DNA from: Bacillus_BD oryzisoli
Lineage (GTDB): Bacteria; Bacillota; Bacilli; Bacillales; Cytobacillaceae
Length of the DNA: 64,000 nucleotides
Reading direction: 5' to 3'
Assembly: GCF_036670025.1 (NCBI RefSeq)
Contig: NZ_CP137640.1
Span: 2,328,001-2,392,000, forward strand
Shown piece after piece: positions 62,261 to 64,000 of this stretch. The position numbers and the translations under genes were made by a program. The notes under the pieces were generated by a model that ran no database searches, was not told where the DNA came from, and saw only the letters and a program-made list of their open reading frames with translations. Position 1 is the stretch's first letter. Every line of letters begins with the position of its first letter.

Positions 62261-64000
62261 ATGGATTATAAGAAGATATTGGTCAATGATCATGTAAAAC
62301 CCTTCTTATTAAAAGCCCGTTATGGGATTGAAAAGGAAAGCCATCGAGTTGACTTATCAGGAAATTTAGCTAGCACAGATCATCCTAAGAGTATTACGTT
62401 AAAAGATGATCACCCTTATATTCAGCGGGACTTTTCAGAAACACAGATGGAAATCATCACACCTGTTTCGGAGACATTAGAGGATCTGTTTAATTACTTA
62501 GCGGCGATCCATGATGTTGCTTATCGTTCGATGGATGAGAATGAAATGCTATGGCCATTGAGCATGCCGCCACAGTTACCAGAAAACGAAGATGAGATTG
62601 TGATTGCAAAATTGGATAATGTTGAAAATACCCGATATCGTCAATTTTTAGCTCATTCTCATGGCCGTCGCAAACAAATGATTAGCGGTATACATTACAA
62701 CTTTCAATTTGGCGATGAGTTCATCCAAGCGTTATTTAACTTACAATCGGAGATAACTGATTATCGTCATTTTAAAGAAGAGATTTATTTAAAGGTGACA
62801 AGAAACTATTTACATTATCGATGGTTAGTGACTTATTTTTATGGAGCTTCCCCTCGCAGCGAAAAAAATTTTTTTGAAGATGATTCTTTAAATGGAGCCG
62901 TAAGGAGCATTAGAGGCAGTAAATATGGTTATGTTAATTCCGATAATGTTCTGGTGTCGTATAAGAGTATACAGAACTATCTAGCAGATCTTTCTTCCAT
63001 GGTTAAAAAAGGGATTCTATCTGAAGAAAAGGAATTTTATGCACCTATTCGTTTAAGAGGTGGACATCATGTGTCAGATTTAGAAGATCACGGTGTTCAT
63101 TATATTGAATTGCGCAATATCGATTTAAATCCTTTTGAAACTTATGGGATCAGTTATGAACAAGCAGAATTTCTCCATCTTTTCTTACTTTATTTACTAT
63201 GGAAAGATGAAGGAGATCAATGTGATGAATGGGGAAAAATGGGTGATTTTTACAATGAGATCGTAGCTCTGGAGCATCCATTAGCGCACACACCATTTGA
63301 AGAAGAAGCTAAAAGTATCATTGATGAAATGGAACATCTAGTGGACATCTTAGATTTGAGTGTTTCTGATACGTTATTTGTTCATCTAAGAGAAATGCTA
63401 ATGGACCCAAGCAAGACTTTAGCGGGAAGACTTTATAAAGAAAGTGAAAAAAGCAGTCAAAGTCAAGTGGCTACGTCCATTGCTAAAGAAAATTATAAAA
63501 AGTCATGGGATAAACCATATCAATTAGCAGGATTTACTGATATGGAGTTATCGACTCAGATTTTAATGTTTGACGCGATTCAACAAGGTATCCAAATAGA
63601 AATCTTGGATCGGCAAGATCAATTTTTAAAACTGAAATTAAAGGATCATGTTGAATATGTGAAAAATGGGAATATGACAAGTAAAGATACTTATGTTTCC
63701 AGCTTAATTATGGAAAATAAAACAGTCACAAAGAAAATTCTTCACCAACATGGATTTCGAGTACCTAAAGGTGAAGAGTTTCAAACAATCGAGCAGGCTT
63801 CACGTTCCTATCATCTATTTTCCAGCAAACCTTTTGTTGTGAAGCCAAAAACAACAAACTATGGAATAGGAATATCAATCTTTAAAGATGGTGCCAATTA
63901 TGAGGATTATCAACAGGCACTCAAATTAGCATTTAAAGAAGATTCATCAGTATTAGTAGAAGAATTTATCAATGGAACGGAATATCGATTTTTTGTGTTA
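62261..64000 (+). CDS. gshF: Bifunctional glutathione synthetase GshF (GshAB), cut by window end
   Basis: 580 residues present, frame open to the edge. N-terminal glutamate-cysteine ligase domain: RYGIEKESHRVD, then YIQRDFSETQMEIITPV and HGRRKQMISGIHYNFQ. From about 485 an ATP-grasp domain begins: TVTKKILHQHGFRVPKGEEF, FVVKPKTTNYGIGISIF, VLVEEFINGTEYRFFV. Makes glutathione in two steps in one protein. ATG after GGAGGGAAAGCTACCT. Following frmA-frmB, it supplies their cofactor. Full length expected about 750. Confidence 0.94.
   Translation, partial: MDYKKILVNDHVKPFLLKARYGIEKESHRVDLSGNLASTDHPKSITLKDDHPYIQRDFSETQMEIITPVSETLEDLFNYLAAIHDVAYRSMDENEMLWPLSMPPQLPENEDEIVIAKLDNVENTRYRQFLAHSHGRRKQMISGIHYNFQFGDEFIQALFNLQSEITDYRHFKEEIYLKVTRNYLHYRWLVTYFYGASPRSEKNFFEDDSLNGAVRSIRGSKYGYVNSDNVLVSYKSIQNYLADLSSMVKKGILSEEKEFYAPIRLRGGHHVSDLEDHGVHYIELRNIDLNPFETYGISYEQAEFLHLFLLYLLWKDEGDQCDEWGKMGDFYNEIVALEHPLAHTPFEEEAKSIIDEMEHLVDILDLSVSDTLFVHLREMLMDPSKTLAGRLYKESEKSSQSQVATSIAKENYKKSWDKPYQLAGFTDMELSTQILMFDAIQQGIQIEILDRQDQFLKLKLKDHVEYVKNGNMTSKDTYVSSLIMENKTVTKKILHQHGFRVPKGEEFQTIEQASRSYHLFSSKPFVVKPKTTNYGIGISIFKDGANYEDYQQALKLAFKEDSSVLVEEFINGTEYRFFVL

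Noticed and set aside
1..64000. CRISPR arrays or a prophage
   Set aside because: No evenly spaced direct repeats with unique spacers, and no capsid, tail or lysis genes. The lone tyrosine recombinase is not enough to call a prophage.

Overview
The window reads as chromosomal DNA of a low-GC, spore-forming member of the Bacillaceae (Bacillus / Peribacillus / Neobacillus-like; the genus cannot be fixed from the sequence). The evidence is spoVS, a probable gamma-type small spore protein, two DUF3231 proteins, a Csp cold-shock protein, AGGAGG-type ribosome sites with ATG/GTG/TTG starts, and intrinsic terminators throughout. Two kinds of DNA are joined here. From 1 to about 55.0 kb lies an accessory region of mostly single, unrelated genes separated by mobile elements and by a dispersed short repeat. 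From 55.7 kb to the end the DNA is compact and operonic, and I see no copies of the repeat.

Layout: 1-1.6 kb, the 3' end of a group II intron nested in another group II intron; 2.2-4.2 kb, an ABC-2/YhgE-like membrane protein divergent from a TetR regulator; 4.7-15 kb, VOC, DoxX-like, membrane and BluB genes interleaved with one inverse-strand and three forward-strand IS110-family elements; 15.1-16.3 kb, a cobalamin riboswitch and a NiCoT transporter; 16.5-19.2 kb, two small genes and another IS110; 19.3-23.1 kb, a complete nested pair of group II introns; 23.3-34.7 kb, spoVS, DUF3231 proteins, a tyrosine recombinase, a third type of IS110, GrpB, an Arg/Pro/Trp-rich repeat protein and cardiolipin synthase; 35-37.5 kb, an IS110 and DUF3885; 37.8-39.9 kb, a DUF2975/HTH/DUF4153 operon; 40-42.5 kb, an IS607-type element; 42.9-50 kb, csp, a structured RNA without its gene, a second copy of the two small genes, a YuiH-like molybdoenzyme and a further IS110; 50-55 kb, small spore-type genes, DedA, PAP2, an M28 peptidase and decayed genes; 55.7-59.2 kb, a heterodimeric ABC exporter; 59.5-64 kb, an HxlR regulator, glutathione-dependent formaldehyde detoxification (frmA-frmB) and gshF, which runs off the window.

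The main structural discovery is the dispersed repeat. Its core is close to TTATTGAACTAACGGGCAG followed by a TTTAGTTGAAGAAGG-like half. I count about 40 copies by eye, nearly all on the + strand and between genes, often as pairs of cores 45-65 bp apart separated by a terminator-like hairpin. All seven elements of two different IS110 subgroups sit in this repeat: three inverse-strand elements at the CT just before AACGGG, and four forward-strand elements at the AG just after GGGC (CT on the other strand). In one place both elements occupy the same repeat copy. The presumed guide RNA regions of these elements contain the same CTAACGG/AACGGGT and CGGGCAG strings, so the guide-target match can be read directly. 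A 168-bp non-coding element present twice is bounded by the same CT, and a 0.93-kb two-gene segment has been duplicated with both ends at the repeat. Together this looks like an RNA-guided insertion ecosystem built on a dispersed intergenic repeat, with cassette-like movement of the genes between repeats. The cassette mechanism is inference.

Gene functions form a few coherent groups: cobalamin (bluB, riboswitch, NiCoT), formaldehyde and glutathione (hxlR-type regulator, frmA, frmB, gshF), and sporulation-related small proteins. Most remaining accessory genes are stand-alone.
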